Positions 24,429 to 31,657 of a stretch of DNA of 34,955 nt are shown in pieces. Each line of letters opens with the position of its first letter. The first letter of the stretch is position 1. The notes beneath the pieces were generated by a model. The model saw only the letters and a list, made by a program, of their open reading frames with translations, made no database searches and was not told where the DNA came from. The position numbers and the translations under genes were made by a program. Origin of the DNA: a virus; the IMG/VR virus record IMGVR_UViG_3300023184_000009, positions 1-34,955 of that record, one strand, 5' to 3'.

Positions 24429-24837
24429 ATGTTCAAACGGAAAGTACAGAATAGGTACAGGTGCTTGTATATACGACACAGAAGAAAAGGCTGCTAAGGT
24501 TTGGGCTGCTATTTTAGCTAGTGGTAAATATGAGGAAACTTATAATGACTATCCTGAATCTGCTTCTAACAATGCAAAGAGGGCTTTGAAGTGGGCAGAA
24601 GAAAACGGATGGGGTGAATGTGGAACTGCAGTTGGTAAGGCACGAGCAAATCAATTAGCTAACAAAGAAAATATTTCAAGAGACACAATAGCAAGGATGG
24701 CTTCATTTAAAAGGCATCAACAAAATAAAGATGTGCCATACTCAGAAGGTTGTGGTGGTCTTATGTGGGATTGTTGGGGTGGCACTTCAGGTATTGAATG
24801 GGCAATTAATAAACTTAAACAAATAGATAAAAAATAA
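24415..24837 (+). CDS. Phage protein with SNNAKRALKWAEENG domain
   Basis: A 140-aa protein. Residues about 42-135 form a conserved phage module. It begins with YPESASNNAKRALKWAEENG and continues through a GTAVGKARANQLANKE stretch, then ISRDTIARMASFKRHQQNKD, and ends with CGGLMWDCWGGTSGIEWA. In other phages this module is fused to prohead protease or DNA-related proteins; its biochemical role is not known to me. The N-terminus, with CSNGKYRIGTGACIYDTEEK, is a separate small domain. The gene ends at an A6 run immediately before an HNH frame lacking a start codon (see findings). Confidence 0.7.
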   Translation: MPIYKCSNGKYRIGTGACIYDTEEKAAKVWAAILASGKYEETYNDYPESASNNAKRALKWAEENGWGECGTAVGKARANQLANKENISRDTIARMASFKRHQQNKDVPYSEGCGGLMWDCWGGTSGIEWAINKLKQIDKK

Positions 24838-25091
24838 AAAATCATACTAAAGTCTATTTAAGTCATTTTGGTTATTCAGGGGAAGAATTTTTTCCTTGTG
24901 AAGTATGTGGTGCTAGAGCAGTTGACATTCACCATATAGAAGCTAGAGGAATGGGGGGAACTAAGAAAGGAGATGTAATAGAAAATCTAATGGCATTATG
25001 TAGGTATTGCCATGTTGTAATGGGGGATACTAAAACACATATGGAATATTTAAAAAAGACACATAAAGATAAATTAGATGGCAAAAGTTAA
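24834..25091 (+). CDS. HNH endonuclease domain without a standard start
   Basis: An 85-codon frame with FFPCEVCGARAVDIHHIEAR, then LMALCRYCHVVMGD. Two CxxC pairs and the HH motif are those of HNH/GIY-associated zinc nucleases. The frame opens after a stop at 24828-24830 and has no ATG, GTG or TTG before the domain. Either an ATA at 24834 is used, overlapping the previous stop as ATAA, or ribosomes slip -1 at the A6 run 24829-24834 to make a 225-aa fusion with the upstream protein. HNH proteins of phages often act in packaging or as homing nucleases. Confidence 0.7.
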   Translation: MKNHTKVYLSHFGYSGEEFFPCEVCGARAVDIHHIEARGMGGTKKGDVIENLMALCRYCHVVMGDTKTHMEYLKKTHKDKLDGKS

Positions 25092-25194
25092 TATAGGAAA
25101 GACTACCTTTGGTAAAAGAAAAAACGGAAAGGCAAAAAAATCATACAATAAAAATGACAGAAAAGAAAGAAACTATAGAGGTCAAGGTCGTTAA
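25078..25194 (+). CDS. Small basic protein
   Basis: A 38-aa Lys/Arg/Asn-rich protein, MAKVNIGKTTFGKRKNGKAK onward, ending RNYRGQGR. It starts inside the HNH frame and overlaps the ParB-like gene by 41 bases. I have the impression that similar short proteins recur in Bacteroidota phages, and the regular pattern of basic residues suggests nucleic acid binding. Too short for the supplied reading frames to favour it strongly. Confidence 0.55.
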   Translation: MAKVNIGKTTFGKRKNGKAKKSYNKNDRKERNYRGQGR

Positions 25195-25762
25195 GATTAA
25201 TGACATTAAATCTAATCCTAATAATCCTAGAATTATTAAAGATAATAAGTTTAAAAAATTAGTAGAAAGTATTAAAAACTTTCCTGAAATGATAAAGGTA
25301 AGACCAATAGTAGTCAATACCGATATGATTGTATTAGGTGGCAATATGCGACTGAAGGCAATGAAGGAAGCAGGATTAAAAGAAGCACCTATTCAGATAG
25401 TAGATTGGGATGAGCAGAAACAAAAAGAGTTTATAATAAAAGACAATGTTGGATTTGGAGAATGGGATTGGGATGAACTAGCTAATAATTGGGATGAGGC
25501 TGAATTAAACGATTGGGCTTTAGATGTATGGATTAATAAAGAAAATGATGACCTGCTAGAGTTTGGAGAAAAGACAGAGGATGAAGTGAGCAATGCTCCT
25601 AAAATAACAGATGAAGGATATTCTCTATTTGAAATAGTAATGCTGCATGAAAATAAAGTACATTTATTTGATGTACTAAACAAAGTAAAAAAAGAATTTC
25701 TATTTGATAAGACAGAAGATGCTTTGATGGAAATAATTAGAATATACGAAAATAAAATATAA
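25154..25762 (+). CDS. ParB-like N-terminal domain protein 1
   Basis: A 202-aa protein. An upstream TTG at 25109 would add 15 residues, but ATG at 25154 (MTEKKETIEVKVVKINDIKS) is the natural start. Residues 10-100 show the ParB/Srx fold: SNPNNPRII, then MIVLGGNMRLKAMKEAG with the GxxR nucleotide-binding box. The C-terminal half is acidic (WDWDELANNWDEAELNDWAL). No ParB helix-turn-helix follows. In phages such domains occur next to methyltransferases and nucleases; some ParB-fold proteins hydrolyse CTP or cut DNA. Confidence 0.75.
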   Translation: MTEKKETIEVKVVKINDIKSNPNNPRIIKDNKFKKLVESIKNFPEMIKVRPIVVNTDMIVLGGNMRLKAMKEAGLKEAPIQIVDWDEQKQKEFIIKDNVGFGEWDWDELANNWDEAELNDWALDVWINKENDDLLEFGEKTEDEVSNAPKITDEGYSLFEIVMLHENKVHLFDVLNKVKKEFLFDKTEDALMEIIRIYENKI

Positions 25763-25766
25763 ATAT

Positions 25767-26564
25767 ATGAGACAGGAAAATAGCGCATTTATTAGTTTTG
25801 GAAAAGCAGATAGTGGATTAATATTTGATGATTCTGCAAACAATGTATATCCTATACGATATTACAATATAATTAATGGAGTAGGTGCTAAACTAAATAA
25901 AGACTATTCTTACTATGGATATGTTTATAGTGGAAAGGTAACTATAAATAGAAAGTTCTTATCTCCATTGCAATTAGATAGTAAAATGTATTTTACTTTA
26001 TCAGATGAATTTAGTTTCTCTACAAATGAAATAGGTAGCTGCATTTTGATTGAGGTACTAAACAAAGGATATTATGAAGAATCTAATTTTAAATCATATG
26101 CTACCTTTGGTGGTCCTGTAGAGGAAGTAGGAAGATTAAAGTATATTGATGGTTGCACTGATAGCCTTTTAATTTCACCTGTAAAAAAAGGTCAGCCATG
26201 TTTGAATCATTTACATTTTCCTGAAGAGATAAATCAAACACAACATACGCATCCATCACATAGAATAGGTATTGTAGCTTCAGGATATGGAGAATGTATT
26301 ACTCCATTCGGTAATCTGCCATTATCACCTGAAATGATTTTTGTTATTAAAGCATGGGATGGTATAGAATATAGTACAGGACTAGATGGTAATTCATATC
26401 CAATTGGGCAACATGCTTTTCAAACATTTAATGCTCCTATGGATGTTATTGCGTTTCATCCTGATAGCGACTTTGGAGCAGAAGATGAATTTCATCCAAT
26501 GATTAATAGAACTATAGTTGGTGGTGTTTCTGCTAATCAGTTAAAAGATATAATGACTAAGTAA
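25767..26564 (+). CDS. Cupin-fold protein (double-cupin-like)
   Basis: A 265-aa protein. The C-terminal half carries cupin motif 1, LNHLHFPEEINQTQHTHPSH with His148, His150, His160, His162 and His165, then RIGIVASGYGECITP and a second motif near residues 188-232. The N-terminal half (about 30-100) is also a beta-barrel-like repeat without the metal histidines. Cupins bind metals and act as isomerases, dioxygenases or sensors; which applies is unknown. The stop overlaps the start of the IbrA-like gene (TAATG), so the two are translationally coupled, an unusual pairing. Confidence 0.7.
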   Translation: MRQENSAFISFGKADSGLIFDDSANNVYPIRYYNIINGVGAKLNKDYSYYGYVYSGKVTINRKFLSPLQLDSKMYFTLSDEFSFSTNEIGSCILIEVLNKGYYEESNFKSYATFGGPVEEVGRLKYIDGCTDSLLISPVKKGQPCLNHLHFPEEINQTQHTHPSHRIGIVASGYGECITPFGNLPLSPEMIFVIKAWDGIEYSTGLDGNSYPIGQHAFQTFNAPMDVIAFHPDSDFGAEDEFHPMINRTIVGGVSANQLKDIMTK

Positions 26565-27757
26565 TGAGTAAAATCAGAAAAAAGAAATATGAGGAAAGTA
26601 ATGTACTAGATGCAGCATTTAATAGAATGAGATACCTATACGATACATTTGATAATGTAGAGATTGGATTTTCAGGTGGAAAGGATAGTACTGCTATTTT
26701 AAATATAGCTTTAATAGTTGCAAAAGAAAAGAATAAACTTCCTGTAATTGCAAACTTTTATGATGAAGAGGCTATACATCCAACTACTATAGAATATGTA
26801 GAAAGAGTTAGGAATCATCCTGACATTAAATTAAATTGGTTTTGCTTAGAGTTTAAACATAGGAATGCTTCATCTAATGAAGAGCCTTATTGGTTCACAT
26901 GGGATAAGAACAAAAAGGATTTATGGGTAAGGGATATGCCTGAACACTCAATACAGGAACATAGCAAATTTTACAAAGGTCTTACATTCCAAGAGTTTAC
27001 TTCACTAAGAGCAGAGAAATCAAAAGGCACAACTGTAGATGTTACAGGAGTTAGAACGCAGGAAAGCCTTAGAAGATTTCAGGCAGTATCACAAAAGGTA
27101 AATGATAATTACATTTCTAGGTACGGACATTTTTCTATTGCGCATCCTATATATGATTGGAGCAGTCAGGATGTTTGGAAGTTAGTACACGAATGGAATA
27201 TAGATTATAATAAGACCTACGATATATTTAACCATACTAAACTAAGTAATAAGTTTCTAACACAAAGAGTATGTCCACCATTCGGAGAAGAGCCTTTAAG
27301 AGGCTTATGGATATATGCAGAGTGCTTCCCTGACCTATGGCATAAGATGCTTAACAGAGTAGAAGGTGTTGCTACTGCATGGAGATATGCAAATACAGAA
27401 CTTTATGGAGTAGGTGGTATTGAAAAGCCTGATGAATTAAGTTGGAAGGAATATCTATCATACATAGTTGACACATATACTGCAAAAGAAAAGAACTATG
27501 TTATCAATAATATAAACAGATATATTAAATTGCACAAAGAGAGATGTAAGGTAAGCATACACGATGTTAATGCTTCACCACTTACAGGCATTTCTTACAG
27601 ATGGCTTTGCAAGATTGCACATAAAGGAGATTTTAAAGGAAGGCAAGCACCTGACAATGAAAGAATTAACTCTATGAAAAGCGAAAACATTACACAGGAT
27701 GAAGCAGTTATTTTATATGGCACAGATAAGTATAAAACAGAATACTTTAAGAAATGA
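26564..27757 (+). CDS. IbrA-like ATP-pyrophosphatase (DUF3440, PAPS reductase superfamily)
   Basis: A 397-aa protein of the PAPS reductase/N-type ATP pyrophosphatase superfamily. The PP-loop SGGKDST is at residues 37-43, VTGVRTQESLRRF at 160-172, and QRVCPPFGEEPLRGLW at 234-249. The last is characteristic of the DUF3440 branch that includes IbrA. It lacks the C-terminal ECGxH of true CysH reductases, so it is probably not a sulfate assimilation enzyme. Such proteins adenylate or thiolate a substrate, as in tRNA or DndC-type DNA sulfur chemistry. It overlaps both neighbours by 1-4 bases. An IbrB-like ParB protein follows one gene later. Confidence 0.8.
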   Translation: MSKIRKKKYEESNVLDAAFNRMRYLYDTFDNVEIGFSGGKDSTAILNIALIVAKEKNKLPVIANFYDEEAIHPTTIEYVERVRNHPDIKLNWFCLEFKHRNASSNEEPYWFTWDKNKKDLWVRDMPEHSIQEHSKFYKGLTFQEFTSLRAEKSKGTTVDVTGVRTQESLRRFQAVSQKVNDNYISRYGHFSIAHPIYDWSSQDVWKLVHEWNIDYNKTYDIFNHTKLSNKFLTQRVCPPFGEEPLRGLWIYAECFPDLWHKMLNRVEGVATAWRYANTELYGVGGIEKPDELSWKEYLSYIVDTYTAKEKNYVINNINRYIKLHKERCKVSIHDVNASPLTGISYRWLCKIAHKGDFKGRQAPDNERINSMKSENITQDEAVILYGTDKYKTEYFKK

Positions 27758-28326
27758 CAAACTACAATGACTATCCTTCTGTAACTAGAATACTAGCAGC
27801 AACTAAACCACAAAAAGATATTGATGCACTAGAGAGATGGAGAAATAGGATTGGTCATGTAGAGGCAGAGAAGATAAGTAAGGCAGCATTAGAAAGGGGA
27901 AAGATGTACGACCAATTTGTAGAGGATTATACTAATGGATTAGATATTCCACATAATAAACTAAAAAACTATTTATCAGAGTATAAAATAATATCAAGAG
28001 AGGAAACTATATACAATACAGAACATAAGTACAAAGGCAGATACGATTGTATATTTTCTAAGAATGGTATAATTATACTAAATGATTTTAAGGGAGCAAC
28101 AAATAAAAAGAAAAGAAACTACCTTAATGATTATCCACTGCAGATAGCAGCATATATAAAAGCTATGGAAGAATATGGTATAATGATTAATTGGGGAATG
28201 ATAACGGTAATACTATCAAATGATATACAAACATTTGTATTTAATCATTTAGAAATAGAACACTACTTTAATGAATTTATTAAAAGACTAAAACAATATA
28301 ATGATGGAAAAGATGCCAATCTCTAA
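27754..28326 (+). CDS. RecB/Cas4-like PD-(D/E)XK nuclease
   Basis: A 190-aa protein with the RecB-type nuclease motifs: GRYDCIF (Asp98), LNDFKG (Asp111, Lys113) and the QIAAY motif (Gln130 to Tyr134). An upstream His in residues 30-50 region fits the family only weakly. It lacks the four Cys that hold an Fe-S cluster in Cas4, so a phage exonuclease is a good alternative. It might pair with ERF as a recombination exonuclease or belong to the neighbouring IbrA/IbrB-like genes, between which it is inserted with 4- and 14-base overlaps. Confidence 0.75.
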   Translation: MTNYNDYPSVTRILAATKPQKDIDALERWRNRIGHVEAEKISKAALERGKMYDQFVEDYTNGLDIPHNKLKNYLSEYKIISREETIYNTEHKYKGRYDCIFSKNGIIILNDFKGATNKKKRNYLNDYPLQIAAYIKAMEEYGIMINWGMITVILSNDIQTFVFNHLEIEHYFNEFIKRLKQYNDGKDANL

Positions 28327-28840
28327 TGTACAATGGATAGACAGAAATGAATTATCACCAAACCTTTACAATCCAAACAAGGTAGCACCACCTGAAATGT
28401 CTTTACTTAAACAGAGTATTATGCAGGATGGTTGGCTATTCCCTATCATAGTATTTGATAAGTCAATACACATAGAGGGATTAACAGATAATAGTAAGTT
28501 TGATAAGTACACAATCATAGATGGCTTTCATAGATTTACTATCAGTGGAGACAAAGAGATATTTAAAAAGACAGATGGCAAAGTACCTGTTGTAGTTCTT
28601 AATCCTGAAAATCCATTAGCAACTACAGTCAGGATGAACAGAGCAAAGGGAACTCATGCAGTTTTAAAGATGGGAGATATAGTTAAGAACCAAATAGATA
28701 ATGGTAAGCCAATCAGTGAGATAATGAAAGACTTCGGCATGGAGAAAGAAGAGGTAGTTAGATTAGCAAACAGAATGGGGATTCATAAGACTGAAATCAT
28801 AATAGATACAGATTGGTCAAATAGTTGGATTCCACAATAA
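28313..28840 (+). CDS. IbrB-like ParB/Srx-fold protein (ParB 2)
   Basis: A 175-aa protein. The ATG at 28301 would add four residues; ATG at 28313 (MPISNVQWIDRNELSPN) gives less overlap. Signs of the IbrB type are IIDGFHRF (the ParB box with GxHR), RMNRAKGTHAVLKMGDI, and a helix-turn-helix, ISEIMKDFGMEKEEVVRLAN. IbrB proteins are found beside IbrA (DUF3440) proteins in other bacteria and phages, where the pair was first described as regulators of immunoglobulin-binding proteins. Here a nuclease gene separates the two. Confidence 0.75.
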   Translation: MPISNVQWIDRNELSPNLYNPNKVAPPEMSLLKQSIMQDGWLFPIIVFDKSIHIEGLTDNSKFDKYTIIDGFHRFTISGDKEIFKKTDGKVPVVVLNPENPLATTVRMNRAKGTHAVLKMGDIVKNQIDNGKPISEIMKDFGMEKEEVVRLANRMGIHKTEIIIDTDWSNSWIPQ

Positions 28841-28861
28841 CAGAACAATAACAGAATAAAA

Positions 28862-29239
28862 ATGAGCAAAGAACATTTAATTCCATATGTAAAAGGGCAG
28901 TCAGGCAATCCGAATGGCAGACCTAGAAAATATGTAACTGCACTAAAGGAGCAGGGATATAAGCTATCTGAAATAAACGATACAATTCAGGTAATGATGT
29001 CAATGAATATAGAAGAACTAAAAGAGGTTTGGGATAATCCAAAGACAACAGTACTAGAGAAGACAATCGCAGGTGCAATGCGTAAGAGCATTAAGAATGG
29101 CAGCCTTTATTCTTTAGATACATTACTCACTAGAGTATATGGTAAACCAAAGGAACAGGCTAACATAGATATTACAAGTGATAATACAATAACAGTTAAG
29201 TTCTTGCCATATGGAAATAATATTACCCCAACCACATAG
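28862..29239 (+). CDS. terS: Terminase small subunit-like protein
   Basis: A 125-aa protein with N-terminal YVKGQSGNPNGRPRKYVTAL, a motif common to small terminases and DUF5681 proteins, then a helical domain around residues 30-85. It directly precedes the large terminase and overlaps it by 29 bases. It would recognise the packaging site on phage DNA and recruit the large subunit. The N-terminal basic stretch probably contacts DNA. Confidence 0.75.
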   Translation: MSKEHLIPYVKGQSGNPNGRPRKYVTALKEQGYKLSEINDTIQVMMSMNIEELKEVWDNPKTTVLEKTIAGAMRKSIKNGSLYSLDTLLTRVYGKPKEQANIDITSDNTITVKFLPYGNNITPTT

Positions 29240-30371
29240 CACTCAATTACCTATACTAGAATCAAATAGTAGGTTTATTGTTTTGATGTGTGGCAGAAGA
29301 TGGGGTAAGTCATTAGTATCACAGGTCATATCTATCACAGAAGCATTACGAGGTAAGTCGGTTGCATATGTAACACCTACATATTTATTATCTAAAGTGT
29401 TCTTTAATGAACTATGTAAGCTATTGCCTGAAAGTCAGTACACTGCAAACAAGTCTGATTTAATACTAAATTTTAGAACAGGTGGAATGATTAGATTCTT
29501 TACAGGAACTAGATTAGATTCATTCAGGGGATTAAAGTTTCATAAAGTAATCATAGATGAAGCATCATTCATACCTGACCTAGAACAGGGATGGCTTAAT
29601 TCTATAAGACCAACACTAACAGATTATCAGGGAGGGGCAATCTTTCTTTCTACTCCAAAGGGTACAAACTATTTTTATAGTCTATTTATGAAAGGTGGTG
29701 AGCAAGATTGGGAGAGTTTTAAATTCACCACATACGACAACCCTACAATACCTGCAAGTGAAATAGATGCAGCTAAGTTTCAATTACCCCATTCCGTATT
29801 TGAACAGGAATACATGGCTAATCCTGCAGAGAATAGCGCAAATCCTTTTGGTAGTGAATTCATAAAGAAATGTATTTCACCTATGAGTGGTGATATACCT
29901 ATTTGCTTTGGGATAGATATTGCAAAGTCAGTGGATTGGACAGTTATAATAGGACTAGATAGATTAGGTCAGGTCTGTTACTTTGATAGGTTTCAGATGG
30001 ATTGGCATAATACAAAGGAGAATATAAAGAGATTACCGAAGGCACATACTTTAATAGATAGCACAGGGGTTGGAGACCCTGTACTTGAGGACTTGCAGCG
30101 CAGTGGGATGCAAATAGAAGGGCTTAGATTTACGAGCAGTAGTAAGCAGCAACTAATGGAAGGGCTATCTTCAGCCATCCAACAGAAGCTAATCAGGTAT
30201 CCTGATGGAGTAATAGTAGATGAGTTAAATATCTTTGAATATATCTTCACGAGTACAGGGGTACGCTATTCAGCACCTTCAGGCTTCCATGATGATTGCG
30301 TAATGGCTCTTGCGTTGGCTTGGAGCAACTTTAATTCAAAACGAGGCACAGGTAGGTATTCTATGGTTTAA
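29211..30371 (+). CDS. terL: Terminase large subunit
   Basis: A 386-aa ATP-driven packaging motor and nuclease. ATPase motifs: Walker A GRRWGKS (residues 28-34) and Walker B KVIIDEAS (112-119), followed by coupling motif LSTPKGT. Nuclease motifs: Asp236 in FGIDIAKSVD, Asp283 in LIDSTGVGD and Asp361/Asp362 in HDDCVMALALAW. The domain order is standard and complete, though the protein is at the small end of the family. It is far from portal and capsid genes on the linear map. Short phased repeats immediately downstream may be relevant to packaging. Confidence 0.95.
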   Translation: MEIILPQPHSTQLPILESNSRFIVLMCGRRWGKSLVSQVISITEALRGKSVAYVTPTYLLSKVFFNELCKLLPESQYTANKSDLILNFRTGGMIRFFTGTRLDSFRGLKFHKVIIDEASFIPDLEQGWLNSIRPTLTDYQGGAIFLSTPKGTNYFYSLFMKGGEQDWESFKFTTYDNPTIPASEIDAAKFQLPHSVFEQEYMANPAENSANPFGSEFIKKCISPMSGDIPICFGIDIAKSVDWTVIIGLDRLGQVCYFDRFQMDWHNTKENIKRLPKAHTLIDSTGVGDPVLEDLQRSGMQIEGLRFTSSSKQQLMEGLSSAIQQKLIRYPDGVIVDELNIFEYIFTSTGVRYSAPSGFHDDCVMALALAWSNFNSKRGTGRYSMV

Positions 30372-30392
30372 TGGCTAGAATCGCCTAATTTA

Positions 30393-30440
30393 GGGCATTA
30401 AGGGGTATTTTGACCCATGCAGGGGTATTTCAGGGCATTT
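30393..30440 (+). repeat. GGGYATTW repeats in 10-bp phase after the terminase gene
   Basis: GGGCATTA (30393), GGGTATTT (30403), GGGTATTT (30423) and GGGCATTT (30433) begin at spacings of 10, 20 and 10 bases. The middle position (30413) holds an inverted GGG. All sites would lie on one face of the helix. The array runs straight into the TTACCG repeats. It could be a packaging recognition site or part of the regulatory region. Confidence 0.6.
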
Positions 30441-30472
30441 TTACCGCTTATCCCTGATTTTTACCGTTTATC
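30441..30472 (+). promoter_or_regulatory. Second TTACCG operator-like pair
   Basis: TTACCGCTTATC (30441-30452) and TTACCGTTTATC (30461-30472) have a 20-bp period and end 17 bases before the -33 box. The spacing and orientation are the same as in the array at 17047-17078. They are the likely sites of the same regulator. Confidence 0.75.
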
Positions 30473-30489
30473 ATATAGTGTAAAAAATG

Positions 30490-30522
30490 TTTGGATTGTG
30501 TGTATATCTGCCATTATATTTG
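30490..30522 (+). promoter_or_regulatory. Early promoter P2, Bacteroidota-type
   Basis: TTTG (30490-30493), 21 bases, TATATTTG (30515-30522). The spacer and flanks, including ATGTTTGGA and GCTCTAT, are nearly the same as in P1 at 17096. It would drive the small genes at 30547 onward and possibly the tail operon. Confidence 0.85.
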
Positions 30523-30546
30523 CTCTATCAAACAAAAACAAACACT

Positions 30547-30798
30547 ATGAAAGCAAATTTTGAAAATTTAGAAAAATTAGAACAAAAAGCACAAAAGTCT
30601 TTTAATAATTGTACTAACCTTTATAATTGGTATGATACAATAGGTGGAAATTATAGAAACAAATGGAACAAAATGATGTTAGAATTAAGAGGATGGGATG
30701 AAGTTAATACAAATAAAGAAACAAAAGCAGAATGGTTTAACTACTGCGAAAAAAGAGGAAGTGTATATAATTATAATTTTGGAGATATATTAGCATAA
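30547..30798 (+). CDS. First gene after P2, small helical protein
   Basis: An 83-aa protein. An in-frame upstream start at 30487 would lie inside the promoter; ATG at 30547 (MKANFENLEKLEQKAQKSFN) is the real one. It is helical, charged and Trp/Asn/Tyr-rich, with NKWNKMMLELRGWDEV in the middle. It stands at the same place relative to P2 as the 81-aa gene relative to P1 but is not obviously homologous to it. Function unknown. Confidence 0.7.
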   Translation: MKANFENLEKLEQKAQKSFNNCTNLYNWYDTIGGNYRNKWNKMMLELRGWDEVNTNKETKAEWFNYCEKRGSVYNYNFGDILA

Positions 30799-30828
30799 AT
30801 AAATTAACAAACCAAAAAAACAAACATT

Positions 30829-31263
30829 ATGGGAACGAGAAGCACTTACAGAATCATTGAGCAATTCAAACAGAAAGACTCAATAACAAGCAATGAGATT
30901 GTATTAATCTATTGCCAATACGATGGATACCCTGAAGGACATCCATTAGAAACAGCAGAATGGCTATCTAAAGGATATGTAGTTAATGGCTTAGGTCTTA
31001 AAGATGATACATTAGTATTTAATGGAGCAGGATGTTTAGCAGCTCAATTAATTGCTAAGATGAAGGATGGAGCAGGTAATGTTTATGTATATGGTATGAA
31101 TAGCAGAAGTAAATGTTCTGAAGACTATTTATACGATATTATAATCAAATCAGATAGAACTATTGAATATGTAGCCTATCACAATGACCATTGTCAAACA
31201 GAATTTTTTAGAGGCACTCCTAAGGAATTTACAGAAAGTTTTGTTAACTTACAAGAAGCATAA
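30829..31263 (+). CDS. Conserved phage protein (MGTRSTYR family), unknown
   Basis: A 144-aa protein with N-terminal MGTRSTYRIIEQF, then YCQYDGYPEGHPLETAEWLS and NGAGCLAAQLIAKMK. This combination is familiar from conserved phage and plasmid proteins whose function is not known to me. The acidic/aromatic YDGYPEGH patch resembles a ligand pocket. It is under P2 and followed by the conserved hairpin, so it is probably expressed early. Confidence 0.7.
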   Translation: MGTRSTYRIIEQFKQKDSITSNEIVLIYCQYDGYPEGHPLETAEWLSKGYVVNGLGLKDDTLVFNGAGCLAAQLIAKMKDGAGNVYVYGMNSRSKCSEDYLYDIIIKSDRTIEYVAYHNDHCQTEFFRGTPKEFTESFVNLQEA

Positions 31264-31279
31264 TACTAATTTAAAAAAG

Positions 31280-31303
31280 CAGGGGTGCGACTGATTAACG
31301 CAC
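31280..31303 (+). promoter_or_regulatory. Conserved intercistronic RNA hairpin, copy 2
   Basis: GTGCG (31285-31289) and CGCAC (31299-31303) pair around the loop ACTGATTAA. The preceding bases and half the loop equal copy 1 at 17427. It lies 16 bases after a stop and 19 bases before the next ATG. No poly-T run follows. Confidence 0.65.
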
Positions 31304-31322
31304 AAAATTAAAACCAAACATT

Positions 31323-31496
31323 ATGAACCTAGAATTAAACTACGCAGAAACAAGTGTTCTATTAGATGCAATCTATGTAAGACTAAAGCAAATAGATAGA
31401 TTAATAGAAAGTTTTGATGACCCTGTCTTAATCAAAATATACAGAAAGGAAGAAGAAAAGTTAATGAATTTAAGAACTAAACTACAAACACTATGA
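31323..31496 (+). CDS. Small coiled-coil protein downstream of the hairpin
   Basis: A 57-aa, all-helical protein (MNLELNYAETSVLLDAIYVR onward) rich in Leu, Glu and Lys. It occupies the same place after the hairpin as the 50-aa coiled-coil gene at 17478, and both are short amphipathic helices. They could be distant relatives. The stop overlaps the next ATG (ATGA). Function unknown. Confidence 0.6.
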   Translation: MNLELNYAETSVLLDAIYVRLKQIDRLIESFDDPVLIKIYRKEEEKLMNLRTKLQTL

Positions 31497-31576
31497 AACA
31501 AAGACAACACAATATAGAAGCAGCCATTATAATAGTGGTAGTGTTCCTAATCACTGCATACCTAGAAAATATTTAA
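31493..31576 (+). CDS. Tiny membrane protein
   Basis: A 27-aa protein with one hydrophobic helix, EAAIIIVVVFLITAYLENI, after a short basic N-terminus. Its ATG overlaps the previous stop. Its size is marginal, but the clear membrane segment and tight coupling support translation. Confidence 0.5.
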   Translation: MKQRQHNIEAAIIIVVVFLITAYLENI

Positions 31577-31581
31577 CTTAC

Positions 31582-31643
31582 TATCCCTGCTTAATCAAAA
31601 ATTAATAATCGTGGTGGGTTATCCTAATGGGGCAGGGATATTT
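31582..31643 (+). ncRNA. Structured RNA closed by a perfect 9-bp stem
   Basis: TATCCCTGC (31582-31590) and GCAGGGATA (31632-31640) are perfect complements around 41 bases, followed by TTTT. Inside, TTAAT/ATTAA (31591-31595, 31601-31605) forms a 5-bp hairpin. The remaining GTGGTGGGTTATCC stretch is G-rich and only weakly paired. It may be a terminator or attenuator with a long loop, or a small regulatory RNA. It lies between tiny membrane protein genes and before the tail chaperone operon. Confidence 0.5.
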
Positions 31644-31657
31644 TAAAACTTAAACAA

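Noticed and set aside
26564-27757. A CysH-type PAPS reductase (sulfate assimilation auxiliary gene)
   Set aside because: The PP-loop is present but the C-terminal ECGxH catalytic motif of CysH is not, and QRVCPPFGEEPLRG indicates the DUF3440/IbrA branch.
27754-28326. Cas4 of a CRISPR system
   Set aside because: The cluster-binding cysteines are missing and no repeat-spacer array or other cas gene is present in the window.
31291-31597. Long-range pairing of hairpin loop TGATTAA (31292-31298) with TTAATCA (31591-31597)
   Set aside because: Seven AT-rich pairs over 300 bases are likely by chance here, and copy 1 of the hairpin has no matching partner.
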